Part shown: positions 12,154 through 23,816 of the stretch, one piece after another
Position numbering within the stretch: the first letter of the stretch is position 1
Layout: every line of letters starts with the position of its first letter
DNA from: Petrolisthes cinctipes
Lineage: Eukaryota > Arthropoda > Malacostraca > Decapoda > Porcellanidae
Length of the DNA: 64,000 bases
Assembly: GCA_033782935.1 (NCBI GenBank)
Contig: JAWQEG010000128.1
Coordinates: forward strand, 558,001-622,000
Direction: 5' to 3'
Notes under the pieces: generated by a model
Database searches by the model: none
Seen by the model: only the letters and a program-made list of their open reading frames with translations
What the model was told of the DNA's origin: nothing
Made by a program: the position numbers and the translations under genes

Positions 12154-12241
12154 ACCCGAAAATTCGATATTTTGGGGTCCCAGAAGCGATCTGTACATGC
12201 CTACTCAGTGCTAGAATATTTTCAAAATGTAGGCCCAAAAC
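12154..12241 (+). repeat. Half-monomer B (88 bp)
   Basis: Second half of the reference monomer, from ACCCGAAAATTCG to AGGCCCAAAAC. It aligns base for base with half A without a gap. The stretch after CTACTC is the most variable part and takes the forms CTCAGTGCTAGAAT, CTTAGTGCTAGAAT, CTCCGTGTTAGAGT and CTCCTAGTTAGAGT across the array. In 158-bp monomers most of this tail (about half-unit bases 56-77) is replaced by ATGC. Confidence 0.8.
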
Positions 12242-13849
12242 ATGCTAAAAATCGATATTTTAGGTGCTAAAGTCGATATCTCAAATTCAGGCCAAAAACA
12301 CCCCAAAATTCGATATTTTGGGGTCCGAGAAGCGATCTGTACATGCCTACTCCGTGTTAGAGTATTTTCAATATACAGGCCCAAAACATACTGAAAATCG
12401 ATCTTTTAGGAGCCCAAAAGTCGATATGTGGATGCATCTTCTGTACCCGTTTATATCCCAAATTTAACCTCAAAACACCCGAAAATTCGATATTTGGGGG
12501 CCCAGAAGCGATCTGTACATGCCTACTCAGTGCTAGAATTTTTTCAAAATATAGGCTCAAAACATGCTAAAAATCGTTTTTTTAAGTGTCCAAAAGTCGA
12601 TATGTGCATGCATCATCTGTACCCGTTTATATCTCAAATTCAGGCTCAAAACACCCGAAAATTCGATATTTTGGGGTCCCAGAAGTGATCTGGACATGCC
12701 TACTCAGTGCTAGAATATTTTCAAAATATAGGCCCAAAACATGCTAAAAATCGATATTTTAGGTGCCCAAAGTCGATATCTCAAATTCAGGCACAAAACA
12801 CCCTAAAATTCGATATTTTGGGGTCCCAGAAGCGAACTGTACAAGCCTACTCCGTGTTAGAGTATTTTCAAAATACAGGCCCAAAACATACTGAAAATCG
12901 ATCTTTTAGGTGAACAAAAGTCGATATGTGCATGCATCTTCTGTACCCGTTTATATCTCAAATCTAGTCTCCAAACACCCGAAAATTCGATATTTGGGGG
13001 TCCCAGAAGCGATCTGTACATGCCTACTCAGAGGCAGGCCCAAAACATGCTAAAAATCGATATTTTAGGTACCCAAATTGAACATGTGTATGCATCTTCT
13101 GCACTCGTTTATATCTCAAATTCAACCTCAAAACACCCGAAAATTTGATAATTTTGGGTCCCAGAAGCGATCTGTACATGTCTAGTCAGTGCTAGAATGT
13201 TTTTTTAAAATATAGGCCCAAAACATGCTAAAAATCGATATTTTAAGTGTCCAAAGACGATATGTGCATGCATCATCTGTACCCGTTCATATCTCAAATT
13301 CAGGCTTAAAACACCCGAAAATTCGATATTTTGGGGTCCCAGAAGCGATCTGTTCATGCCTACTCAGATGCAGGCCGAAAACATGCTGAAAATCGATATT
13401 TTAGGTGCCCAAAGTCAACATGTGTATGCATCTTCTGCACTCGTTTATATCTCAAATTCAAACTTAAAACACCCGAAAATTTGATATTTTTGGGTCCCAG
13501 AAGCCTTCTGTACATGCCTACTCTGTGCTAGAATGTTTTCAAAATAAAGGCTCAAAACATGCTAAAAATCGATATTTTAAGTGTCCAAAGTCGATATGTG
13601 CATGCATCTTCTGTACCCGTTTATATCTCAAATTCAGGCTCAAAACACCCGAAAATTCGATATTTTTGGGTCCCAGAAGCGATCTGTACATGCCTACTCC
13701 TAGTTAGAGTATTTTCAAAATACAGGCCCAAAACATGCTGAAAATCGATATTTTAGGTGCCCAAAGTCAATATGTGCATGCATCTTCTGTACCCGTTTAT
13801 ATCCCAAATTCAGGCTCAAAACACCCCAAAATTCGGTATTTTTGGGTCC

Positions 13850-14934
13850 TAGAAGCGATCTGTACATCCCTACTCCTAGTTAGAATGTCTTCAAGATACA
13901 GACCCAAAACATGCTCAAAATCGATATTTTAAGTGTCCAAAGTCGATATGTGCATGCATCATCTGTACCCGTTTATATCTCAAATTCAGGCTCAAAACAC
14001 CCGAAAATTCGATATTTTTGGGTCCCAGAAGCGATCTGTACATGCCTACTCTTAGTTAGAGTATTTTCAAAATACAGGCCCAAAACATGCTGAAAATCGA
14101 TATTTTAGGTGCCCAAAGTCAATATGTGCATCCATCTTCTGTACCCGTTTATATCTCAAATTCAGGCTCAAAACACCCGAAAATTCGATATTTTGGGGTC
14201 CCAGAAGCGATCTGTACATACCTACTCAGTCCTAGAATATTTTCAAAATAAAGGCCTAAAACATGCTAAAAATCGATATTTTAGGTGCCCAAAGTCGATA
14301 TCTCAAATTCAGGTCCAAAACACCCAAAAACTCGATATTTTGGGGTCCCAGAAGCAATCTGTACATGCCTACTCAGTGCTAGAATGTTTTCAAAATACAG
14401 GCCCAAAACATGCTGAAAATTGATATATTAAGTGTCCAAAGTCGATATGTGCATGCATCTTCTATACCCGTTTATATCTCAAATTCAGGCTTAAAACACC
14501 CGAAAATTCGGTATTTTTGTGTCCCAGAAGCGATCTGTACATCCCTACTCCGAGTTAGAATGTTTTTAAGATACAGACCCAAAACATGCTCAAAATCGAT
14601 ATTTTAGGTGCCCAAAAGTCGATATGTGCATGCATCTTCTGTACCCGTTTATATCTCAAATTCAGGCTCAAAACACCCGAAAATTCAATATTTTGGGGTC
14701 CCAGAAGCGATCCGTACATGCCTACTCAGTGCTAGAATATTTTCAAAATATTGGCCCAAAACATGCTAAAAATCGATATTTTAGGTGCCCAAAGTCGATA
14801 TCTCAAATTCTGGCCAAAAACACCCAAAAATTCGATATTTTAGGGTCCCAGAAGCGATCTGTACATGCCTACTCCGTGTTAGAGTATTTTCAATATACAG
14901 GCTCAAAACATACTGAAAATCTATCTTTTAGGTG
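13850..14934 (+). repeat. Upstream partial copy of the 4.4-kb HOR segment
   Basis: This stretch matches about 17379-18463 at an offset of 3529 bp (13911 with 17440, 14109 with 17638, 14410 with 17939). Both copies share the rare GTCTTCAAG near 13888 and 17417, GATATATTAAGTG, and TTTTTGTGTCCC. The match stops at about 14935, where this copy reads GGTGTCTAAAGTCG. That is also the left edge of the large HOR copy that follows, so 14935 looks like an exchange junction. Confidence 0.8.
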
Positions 14935-15595
14935 TCTAAAGTCGATATGTGCATGCATCATCTGTACCCGTTTATATCTCAAATTCAGGCTCAAAACACC
15001 CGAAAATTCGATATTTTGGGGTCCCAGAAGCGATCTGTACATGCCTACTCAGATGCAGGCCCAAAACATGCTAAAAATCGATATTTTAGGTACCCAAATT
15101 GAACATGTGTATGCATCTTCTGCATTCGTTTATATCTCAAATTCAACCTCAAAACACCCGAAAATTCGATAATTTTGGGTCCCAGAAGCGATCTGTACAT
15201 GTCTAGTCAGTGATAGAATGTTTTCAAAATATAGGCTCAAAACATGCTAAAAATCGATATTTTAAGTGTCCAAAGTCGATATGTGCATGCATCTTCTGTA
15301 CCCGTTTATATCTCAAATTCAGGCTCAAAACACCCGAAAATTCGATATTTTGGGGTCCAAGAAGCAATCTGTACTTGCTTACTCCGTGTTAGAGTATTTT
15401 CAAAATACAGGCCCAAAACAAGCTGAAAATCGATATTTTAGGTGACCAAAGTCAACATGTGTATGCATCTTCTGCACCCGTTTATATCCCAAATTCAACC
15501 TCAAAACACAAGAAAATTCGATATTTTTGGGTCCCAGAAGCGATCTGTACATGCCTACTCACTGCTAGAATTTTTTCAAAATATAGGCTCAAAAC

Positions 15596-16429
15596 ATGCT
15601 AAAAATCGATATTTTAAGTGTCCAAAGTCGATATGTGCATGCATCATCTGTACCCGTTTATATCTCAAATTCAGGCTCAAAACACCCGAAAATTCGATAT
15701 TTTGGGGTCCCAGAAGTGATCTGTACATGCCTACTTAGTGCTAGAATATTTTCAAAATATAGGCCCAAAACATGTTAAAAATCGATATTTTAGGTCCCCA
15801 AAGTCGATATATCAAATTCAGGCCCAAAACACCCGAAAATTCGATATTTTGGGGTCCCAGAAGCGAACTGTACATGCCTACTCCGTGTTAGAGTATTTTC
15901 AAAATACAGGCTCAAAACATACTGAAAATCGATCTTTTAGGTGCCCAAAAGTCGATATGTAAAGGCATCTTCTGTACCCGTTTATATCCCAAATTTAACC
16001 TCAAAACACCCGAAAAATCGATATTTTTGGGTCCCAGAAGCGATCTGTACATGCCTACTCAGTGCTAGAATTTTTTTAAAATATAGGCTCAAAACATGCT
16101 AAAAATCGATATTTTAAATGTCCAAAGTCGATATGTGCATGCATCATCTGTACCCGTGTATATCTCAAATTCAGGCCCAAAACACACGAAAATTCGATAT
16201 TTTGGGGTCCCAGAAGCGATCTGTACATGCCTACTCAGATGCAGGCCCAAAACATGCTAAAAATCGATATTTTAGGTACCCAAATTGAACATGTGTATGC
16301 ATCTTCTGCACTCGTTTATATCTCAAATTCAACCTCAAAACACCCGAAAATTCGATAATTTTGTGTCCCAGAAGCGATCTGTACATGTCTAGTCAGTGCT
16401 AGAATGTTTTCAAAATATAGGCTCAAAAC
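15596..16429 (+). repeat. 834-bp five-monomer HOR, unit 1
   Basis: Monomer starts are at 15596, 15772, 15919, 16096 and 16254, with the next unit at 16430. Lengths are 176, 147, 177, 158 and 176, summing to 834. All length classes of the satellite are present in one unit. A change shared between units is TTTTAAATGTCC in the fourth monomer. Confidence 0.88.
15919..16095 (+). repeat. Example 177-bp monomer (ATACT / CGATCTTTT class)
   Basis: This class starts ATACTGAAAATCGATCTTTT instead of ATGCT...CGATATTTT. It carries one extra A in GCCCAAAAGTCG, which gives 177 bp. It usually follows a 147-bp monomer, so 147+177 (324 bp) behaves as a dimeric module. Both lengths are multiples of three, which keeps a reading frame open across the pair by arithmetic alone. 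Confidence 0.85.
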
Positions 16430-17263
16430 ATGCTAAAAATCGATATTTTAAGTGTCCAATGTCGATATGTGCATGCATCATCTGTACCCGTTTATATCTC
16501 AAATTCAGGCTCAAAACACCCGAAAATTCGATATTTTGGGGTCCCAGAAGTGATCTGTACATGCCTACTTAGTGCTAGAATATTTTCAAAATATAGGCCC
16601 AAAACATGCTAAAAATCGATATTTTAGGTCCCCAAAGTCGATATATCAAATTCAGGCCCAAAACGCCCGAAAATTCGATATTTTGGGGTCCCAGAAGCGA
16701 ACTGTACATGCCTACTCCGTGTTAGAGTATTTTCAAAATACAGGCTCAAAACATACTGAAAATCGATCTTTTAGGTGCCCAAAAGTCGATATGTAAATGC
16801 ATCTTCTGTACCCGTTTATATCCCAAATTTAACCTCAAAACACCCGAAAAATCGATATTTTTGGGTCCCAGAAGCGATCTGTACATGCCTACTCAGTGCT
16901 AGAATTTTTTCAAAATATAGGCTCAAAACATGCTAAAAATCGATATTTTAAATGTCCAAAGTCGATACGTTCATGCATCATCTGTACCCGTGTATATCTC
17001 AAATTCAGGCTCAAAATACACGAAAATTCGATATTTTGGGGTCCCAGAAGCGATCTGTACATGCCTACTCAGATGCAGGCCCAAAACATGCTAAAAACCG
17101 ATATTTTAGGTACCCAAATTGAACATGTGTATGCATCGTCTGCACTCGTTTATATCTCAAATTCAACCTCAAAACACCCGAAAATTCGATAATTTTGTGT
17201 CCCAGAAGCGATCTGTACATGTCTAGTCAGTGCTAGAATGTTTTCAAAATATAGGCTCAAAAC
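16430..17263 (+). repeat. 834-bp five-monomer HOR, unit 2
   Basis: Monomer starts are at 16430, 16606, 16753, 16930 and 17088, with the next at 17264. It has the same 176-147-177-158-176 order as unit 1 and shares TTTTAAATGTCC and CCGTGTATATCTC. Private changes are GATACGTTCATGC near 16967 and AAAAACCGATATTTT near 17094. Confidence 0.88.
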
Positions 17264-17791
17264 ATGCTAAAAATCGATATTTTAAGTGTCCAAAGTCGAT
17301 ATGTGCATGCATCTTCTGTACCCGTTTATATATCAAATTCAGGCTCAAAACACCCGAAAATTCGATATTTTTGGGTCCCAGAAGCGATCTGTACATCCCT
17401 ACTCCTAGTTAGAATGTCTTCAAGATACAGACCCAAAACATGCTCAAAATCGATATTTTAAGTGTCCAAAGTCGATATGTGCATGCATCATCTGTACCCG
17501 TTTATATCTCTAATTCAGGCTCAAAACACCCGAAAATTCGATATTTTTGGGTCCCAGAAGCGATATGTACATGCCTACTCTTAGTTAGAGTATTTTCAAA
17601 ATACAGGCCCAAAACATGCTGAAAATCGATATTTTAGGTGCCCAAAGTCAATATGTGCATCCATCTTCTGTACCCGTTTATATCTCAAATTCAGGCTCAA
17701 AACACCCGAAAATTCGATATTTTGGGGTCCCAGAAGCGATCTGTACATGCCTACTCAGTGCTAGAATATTTTCAAAATATAGGCCCAAAAC

Positions 17792-17938
17792 ATGCTAAAA
17801 ATCGATATTTTAGGTGCCCAAAGTCGATATCTCAAATTCAGGTCCAAAACACCCAAAAACTCGATATTTTGGGGTCCCAGAAGCAATCTGTACATGCCTA
17901 CTCAGTGCTAGAATGTTTTCAAAATACAGGCCCAAAAC
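17792..17938 (+). repeat. Example 147-bp monomer (29-bp deletion class)
   Basis: After GTCGATAT this monomer goes directly to CTCAAATTCAG. It skips 29 bp (the TGCATGCA palindrome, CTGTACCC and GTTTATAT) that full monomers carry. In full monomers the skipped segment is bounded by ATAT on both sides, so a slip between 4-base direct repeats explains the deletion. This class occurs dozens of times across the window and shares its own variants, for example CCAAAACACCCAAAAACTCG and CCAAAAACACCC. A single origin followed by amplification is therefore likely. Confidence 0.9.
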
Positions 17939-19317
17939 ATGCTGAAAATTGATATATTAAGTGTCCAAAATCGATATGTGCATGCATCTTCTATACCCGT
18001 TTATATCTCAAATTCAGGCTTAAAACACCCGAGAATTCGGTATTTTTGTGTCCCAGAAGCGATCTGTACATCCCTACTCCGAGTTAGAATGTTTTCAAGA
18101 TACAGACCCAAAACATGCTCAAAATCGATATTTTAGGTGCCCAAAAGTCGATATGTGCATGCATCATCTGTACCCGTTTATATCTCAAATTCAGGCTCAA
18201 AACACCCGAAAATTCAATATTTTGGGGTCCCAGAAGCGATCCGTACATGCCTACTCAGTGCTAGAATATTTTCAAAATATAGGCCCAAAACATGCTAAAA
18301 ATCGATATTTTAGGTGCCCAAAGTCGATATCTCAAATTCAGGCCAAAAACACCCAAAAATTCGATATTTTGGGGTCCCAGAAGCGATCTGTACATGCCTA
18401 CTCCGTGTTAGAGTATTTTCAATATACAGCCTCAAAACATACTGAAAATCTATCTTTTAGGTGCCCAAAAGTCGATATGTGGATGCATCTTCTGTACCCG
18501 TTTATATCTCAAATTCAGGCTCAAAACACCCGAAAATTCGATATTTTGGGGTCCCAGAAGCAATCTGTACTTGCTTACTCCGTGTTAGAGTATTTTCAAA
18601 ATACAGGCCCAAAACAAGCTGAAAATCGATATTTTAGGTGACCAAAGTCAACATGTGTATGCATCTTCTGCACCCGTTTATATCCCAAATTCAACCTCAA
18701 AAACACCCGAAAATTTGATATTTTTGGGTCCCAGAAGCGATCTGTACATGCCTACTCACTGCTAGAATTTTTTCAAAATATAGGCTCAAAACATGCTAAA
18801 AATCGATATTTTAAGTGTCCAAAGTCGATATGTGCATGCATCATCTGTACCCGTTTATATCTCAAATTCAGGCTCAAAACACCCGAAAATTCGATATTTT
18901 GGGGTTCCAGAAGTGATCTGTACATGCCTACTTAGTGCTAGAATATTTTCAAAATACAGGCCCAAAACATGCTAAAAATCGATATTTTAGGTCACCAAAG
19001 TCGATATATCAAATTCAGGCCCAAAACACCCGAAAATTCGATATTTTGGGGTCCCAGAAGCGAACTGTACATGCCTACTCCGTGTTAGAGTATTTTCAAA
19101 ATACAGGCTCAAAACATACTGAAAATCGATCTTTTAGGTGCCCAAAAGTCGATATGTAAATGCATCTTCTGTACCCGTTTATATCCCAAATTTAACCTCA
19201 AAACACCCGAAAAATCGATATTTTTGGGTCCCAGAAGCGATCTGTACATGCCTACTCAGTGCTAGAATTTTCTCAAAATATAGGCTCAAAACATGCTAAA
19301 AATCGAAATTTTAAGTG

Positions 19318-22300
19318 TCTAAAGTCGATATGTGCATGCATCATCTGTACCCGTTTATATCTCAAATTCAGGATCAAAACACCCGAAAATTCGATATTTT
19401 GGGGTCCCAGAAGCGATCTGTACATGCCTACTCAGATGCAGGCCCAAAACATGCTAAAAATCGATATTTTAGGTACCCAAATTGAACATGTGTATGCATC
19501 TTCTGCACTCGTTTATATCTCAAATTCAACCTCAAAACACCCGAAAATTCGATAATTTTGGGTCCCAGAAGCGATCTGTACATGTCTAGTCAGTGATAGA
19601 ATGTTTTCAAAATATAGGCTCAAAACATGCTAAAAATCGATATTTTAAGTGTCCAAAGTCGATATGTGCATGTATCTTCTGTACCCGTTTATATCTCAAA
19701 TTCAGGCTCAAAACACCCGAAAATTCGATATTTTGGGGTCCAAGAAGCAATCTGTACTTGCTTACTCCGTGTTAGAGTATTTTCAAAATACAGGCCCAAA
19801 ACAAGCTGAAAATCGATATTTTAGGTGACCAAAGTCAACATGTGTATGCATCTTCTGCACCCGTTTATATCCCAAATTCAACCTCAAAACACCCGAAAAT
19901 TCGATATTTTTGGGTCCCAGAAGCGATCTGTACATGCCTACTCACTGCTAGAATTTTTTCAAAATATAGGCTCAAAACATGCTAAAAATCGATATTTTAA
20001 GTGTCCAAAGTCGATATGTGCATGCATCATCTGTACCCGTTTATATCTCAAATTCAGGCTCAAAACACCCGAAAATTCGATATTTTGGGGTCTCAGAAGT
20101 GATCTGTACATGCCTACTTAGTGCTAGAATATTTTCAAAATATAGGCCCAAAACATGCTAAAAATCGATATTTTAGGTCCCCAAAGTCGATATATCAAAT
20201 TCAGGCCCAAAACACCCGAAAATTCGATATTTTGGGGTCCCAGAAGCGAACTGTACATGCCTACTCCGTGTTAGAGTATTTTCAAAGTACAGGCTCAAAA
20301 CATACTAAAAAACGATCTTTTAGGTGCCCAAAAGTCGATATGTAAATGCATCTTCTGTACCCGTTTATATCCCAAATTTAACCTCAAAACACCCGAAAAA
20401 TCGATATTTTTGGGTCCCAGAAGCGATCTGTACATGCCTACTCAGTGCTAGAATTTTTTCAAAATATAGGCTCAAAACATGCTAAAAATCGATATTTTAA
20501 ATGTCCAAAGTCGATATGTGCATGCATCATCTGTACCCGTTTATATCTCAAATTCAGGCTCAAAACACACTAAAATTCGATATTTTGGGGTCCGAGAAGC
20601 GATCTGTACATGTCTACTCAGATGCAGGCCCAAAACATGCTAAAAATCGATATTTTAGGTACCCAAATTGAACATGTGTATGCATCTTCTGCACTCGTTT
20701 ATATCTCAAATTCAACCTCAAAACACCCTAAAATTCGATAATTTTGTGTCCCAGAAGCGATCTGTACATGTCTAGTCAGTGCTAGAATGTTTTCAAAATA
20801 TAGGCTCAAAACATGCTAAAAATCGATATTTTAAGTGTCCAAAGTCGATATGTGCATGCATCATCTGTACCCGTTTATATCTCAAATTCAGGCTCAAAAC
20901 ACCCGAAAATTCGATATTTTTGGGTCCCAGAAGTGATCTGTACCTGCCTACTTAGTGCTAGAATATTTTCAAAATATAGGCCCAAAACATGCTAAAAATC
21001 GATATTTTAGGTCCCCAAAGTCGATATCTCAAATTCAGGCCCAAAACACCCGAAAATTCGATATTTTGGGGTCCCAGAAGCGAACTGTACATGCCTACTC
21101 CGTGTTAGAGTATTTTCAAAATACAGGCTCAAAACATACTGAAAATCGATCTTTTAGGTGCCCATAAGTCGATATGTAAATGCATCTTCTGTACCCGTTT
21201 ATATCCCAAATTTAACCTCAAAACACCCGAAAAATCGATATTTTTGGGTCCCAGAAGCGATCTGTACATGCCTACTCAGTGCTAGAATTATTTCAAAACA
21301 TAGGCTCAAAACATGCTAAAAATCGATATTTTAAATGTCCAAAGTCGATATGTGCATGCATCATCTGTACCCGTGTATATCTCAAATTCAGGCTCAAAAC
21401 ACACTAAAATTCGATATTTTGGGGTCCCAGAAGCGATCTGTACATGCCTACTCAGATGCAGGCCCAAAACATGCTAAAAATCAATATTTTAGGTACCCAA
21501 ATTGAACATGTGTATGCATCTTCAGCACTCGTTTATATCTCAAATTCAACCTCAAAACATCCGAAAATTCGATAATTTTGTGTCCCAGAAGCGATCTGTA
21601 CATGTCTAGTCAGTGCTAGAATGTTTTCAAAATATAGGCTCAAAACATGCTAAAAATCGATATTTTAAGTGTCCAAAGTCGATATGTGCATGCATCTTCT
21701 GTACCCGTTTATATCTCAAATTCAGGCTCAAAACACCCGAAAATTCGATATTTTGGGGTCCCAGAAGCGATATGTACATGTCTACTCCTAGTTAGAGTAT
21801 TTTCAAAATACAGGCCCAAAACATGCTGAAAATCGATATTTTAGGTGCCCAAAGTCAATATGAGCATGCATCTTCTGTACCCGTTTATATCTCAAATTCA
21901 GGCTCAAAACACCCGAATATTCGGTATTTTTGGGTCCTAGAAGCGATCTGTACATCCCTACTCCTAGTTAGAATGTTTTCAAGATACAGACCCAAAACAT
22001 GCTCATAATCGATATTTTAAGTGTCCAAAGTCGATATGTGCATGCATCTTCTGTACCCGTTTATATCTCAAATTGAGGCTCAAAACACCCGAAAACTCGA
22101 TATTTTTGGGTCCCAGAAGCGATCTGTACATGCCTACTCTTAGTTAGAGTATTTTCAAAATACAGGCCCAAAACATGCTAAAAATCGATATTTTAGGTGC
22201 CCAAAGTCAATATGTGCATGCATCTTCTGTACCCGTTTATATCTCAATTTCAGGCTCAAAACACCCGAAAATTCGATATTTTGGGGTCCCAGAAGCGATC

Positions 22301-23816
22301 TGTACATGCCTACTCAGTGCTAGAATATTTTCAAAATATAGGCCCAAAACATGCTAAAAATCGATATTTTAGGTGCCCAAAGTAGATATCTCAAATTCAG
22401 GTCCAAAACACCCAAAAACTCGATATTTTGGGGTCCCAGAAGCAATCCGTACATGCCTACTCAGTGCTAGAATGTTTTCAAAATACAGGCCCAAAACATG
22501 CTGAAAATCGATATTTTAAGTGTCCAAAGTCGATATGTGCATGCATCTTCTATACCCGTTTATATCTCAAATTAAGGCTCAAAACCCCCGAAAATTCGGT
22601 ATTTTTGGGTCCCAGAAGCGATCTGTACATCCCTACTCCTAGTTAGAATGTTTTCAAAATACAGACCCAAAACATGCTCAAAATCGATATTTTAGGTGCC
22701 CAAAAGTCGATAAGTGCATGCATCTTCTGTACCCGTTTATATCTCAAATTCAGGCTCAAAACACCCGAAAATTCAATATTTTGGGGTCCCAGAAGCGATC
22801 CGTACATGCCTACTCAGTGCTAGAATATTTTCAAAATATAGGCCCAAAACATGCTAAAAATCGATATTTTAGGTGCCCAAAGTCGATATCTCAAATTCAG
22901 GCCAAAAACACCCAAAAATTCGATATTTTGGGGTCCCAGAAGCGATCTGTACATGCCTACTCCGTGTTAGAGTATTTTCAATATACAGGCTCAAAACATA
23001 CTGAAAATCGATCTTTTAGGTGCCCAAAAGTCGATATGTGGATGCATCTTCCGTACCCGTTTATATCTCAAATTCAGGCTCAAAACACCCGAAAATTCGA
23101 TATTTTGGGGTCCCAGAAGCAATCTGTACTTGCTTACTCCGTGTTAGAGTATTTTCAAAATACAGGCCCAAAACAAGCTGAAAATCGATATTTTAGGTGA
23201 CCAAAGTCAACATGTGTATGCATCTTCTGCACCCGTTTATATCCCAATTTCAACCTCAAAAACACCCGAAAATTCGATATTTTTGGGTCCCAGAAGCGAT
23301 CTGTACATGCCTACTCACTGCTAGAATTTTTTCAAAATATAGGCTCAAAACATGCTAAAAATCGATATTTTAAGTGTCCAAAGTCGATATGTGCATGCAT
23401 CATCTGTACCCGTTTATATCTCAAGTTCAGGCTCAAAACACCCGAAAATTCGATATTTTGGGGTCCCAGAAGTGATCTGTACATGCCTACTTAGTGCTAG
23501 AATATTTTCAAAATATAGGCCCAAAACATGCTAAAAATCGATATTTTAGGTCACCAAAGTCGATATATCAAATTCAGGCCCAAAACACCCGAAAACTCGA
23601 TATTTTGGGGTCTTAGAAGCGAACTGTACATGCCTACTCCGTGTTAGAGTATTTTCAAAATACAGGCTCAAAACATACTGAAAATCGATCTTTTAGGTGC
23701 CCAAAAGTCGATATGTAAATGCATCTTCTGTACCCGTTTATATCCCAAATTTAACCTCAAAACACACGAAAAATCGATATTTTTGGGTCCCAGAAGCGAT
23801 CTGTACATGCCTACTC
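19318..23816 (+). repeat. About 4.4-kb higher-order repeat, copy 2
   Basis: Second copy of 14935-19257, with one additional 176-bp monomer inserted near 21755-21930. It includes its own pair of 834-bp units at 19979-20812 and 20813-21646. It ends near 23817, where the first copy reads CTCAGTGCTAGAATTTTC and this copy reads CTCAGATGCAGGCCC. Confidence 0.85.

Larger units (their letters stand above)
12066..12241 (+). repeat. Reference 176-bp monomer (two 88-bp halves)
   Basis: This copy shows the full-length class. I number monomers from the A of ATGCT in AAAACATGCT. Half A is 12066-12153 and half B is 12154-12241. Both halves are exactly 88 bp, both carry CGATATTTT about 10 bases in, both have a CATGC near base 43-47, and both end in AGG followed by CTCAAAAC or CCCAAAAC. 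An ungapped alignment of the typical halves gives about 58 matches in 88. Half A contains the 8-bp palindrome TGCATGCA. Half B normally contains the dyad ATATTTTCAAAATAT, here changed near its end. The unit length is close to a nucleosome repeat, as is common for satellites; that parallel is suggestive only. Confidence 0.9.
10878..13849 (+). repeat. Mixed satellite block
   Basis: Satellite only, with no large tandem copy inside. About 11.74-12.15 kb matches 13.41-13.82 kb at an offset of 1669 bp (11856 with 13525, 11890 with 13559, 12066 with 13735). A one-base loss occurs in AGGTGCTAAAGTCG near 12269. A T/A-rich variant, ATGTTTTTTTAAAATATAGG, lies at 13198-13217. Confidence 0.8.
14935..19317 (+). 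repeat. About 4.4-kb higher-order repeat, copy 1
   Basis: From 14935 to about 17370 this block matches the next one at an offset of 4383 bp (15210 with 19593, 15596 with 19979, 16430 with 20813, 17264 with 21647). From about 17372 to 19257 the offset is 4559 bp (17638 with 22197, 18793 with 23352, 18935 with 23494). The step of 176 means copy 2 has one extra monomer near 21.8 kb. The block carries an internal five-monomer tandem at 15596-17263. Confidence 0.85.

Noticed and set aside
12151..12165. CAAAACACCC as a telomere-like or replication-origin motif
   Set aside because: Only one short C-run per monomer, no tandem telomeric array, and no independent support.
12140..12241. tRNA, rRNA or 5S gene hidden in the monomer
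   Set aside because: I found no cloverleaf, no A/B boxes in proper spacing and no rRNA-like segment. The A/T tail is a simple dyad.
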